6,719 bases of DNA, taken from positions 1-6,719 of the forward strand of contig JAUXEQ010000082.1 of NCBI GenBank assembly GCA_030620455.1, read 5' to 3'. The notes under the pieces are model-generated. The model was not told the DNA's origin. It searched no databases and saw only the letters and a program-made list of their open reading frames with translations. Source of the DNA: a bacterium (GTDB lineage Bacteria > UBP14 > UBA6098 > B30-G16). The position numbers and the translations under genes were made by a program. Numbering within the stretch: position 1 is the stretch's first letter; every line of letters begins with the position of its first letter. Below, piece after piece: positions 6,622 to 6,719 of the stretch.

Positions 6622-6719
6622 TTATTTTTTTGCTAAATAATAAAATAAGTATGTCAATACTTCTTATTAATAAGTATCTTTACTAAAAAGTGACTGTATA
6701 ATTTACATATTATAAATAA
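6622..6719. promoter_or_regulatory. AT-rich leader of the Omp85 gene with small repeats
   Basis: This stretch lies upstream of the Omp85 start and reaches the window edge. It holds a perfect 12-bp palindrome CTTATTAATAAG (6663-6674), a direct repeat AATAAGTAT (6644-6652 and 6669-6677), and ATACTT (6657-6662), which can pair with AAGTAT (6647-6652) around a 4-nt loop. A perfect TTGACA (6652-6657, minus strand) lies in that loop region, but no good -10 sits at 16-18 nt from it. Promoter or operator function is a guess; AT-rich DNA gives many short repeats by chance. Confidence 0.3.

Overview
The window carries six protein genes, all on the minus strand, so transcription runs from high to low coordinates. 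By eye the base composition is AT-rich, with G+C in the mid-30s per cent. An Omp85 outer-membrane assembly protein shows a Gram-negative (diderm) bacterium. The mix of genes (Omp85, Mut7-C protein, endonuclease V, solo ECF S component, MacB-type permease, NadB) would suit an FCB-group or uncultured candidate-phylum genome such as the WOR-3 type. No sequence signature here fixes the taxon, and that placement is a guess. Most starts lack a strong Shine-Dalgarno sequence.

In transcription order: (1) 6622-6719 is an AT-rich leader with short repeated AAGTAT/ATACTT elements and a TTGACA box. (2) 6621-4756 is one Omp85-family gene with a signal peptide, three POTRA domains and a 16-strand-type barrel domain. 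It is broken by a single in-frame TAA at 5998-6000 between the second and third POTRA. (3) 4750-4301 encodes a Mut7-C (PIN-like) protein with a C-terminal zinc ribbon, starting 5 nt after the Omp85 stop. (4) 4291-3599 encodes endonuclease V with all expected active-site residues. Its junction with the previous gene holds a perfect 11-bp tandem duplication. (5) 3541-3023 encodes an integral-membrane ECF-transporter S component. (6) 3020-1782 encodes a MacB/FtsX-type ABC permease, 2 nt after the S component. (7) After a 236-nt gap with a good promoter, 1545-1 encodes L-aspartate oxidase (NadB), which runs off the window edge about 20 residues before its expected end.

The first five genes are tightly spaced (5, 9, 57 and 2 nt) and probably form one operon or two overlapping units, with a possible break in the 57-nt gap. 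They cover envelope biogenesis (Omp85), nucleic-acid processing or repair (Mut7-C protein and EndoV) and membrane transport (S component and permease). NadB starts the de novo NAD pathway and seems to be transcribed separately. No phage, transposon, CRISPR array, tRNA or rRNA was seen. The most notable feature is the nonsense codon in the otherwise intact Omp85 gene. I see no convincing evidence of a new multi-gene system.
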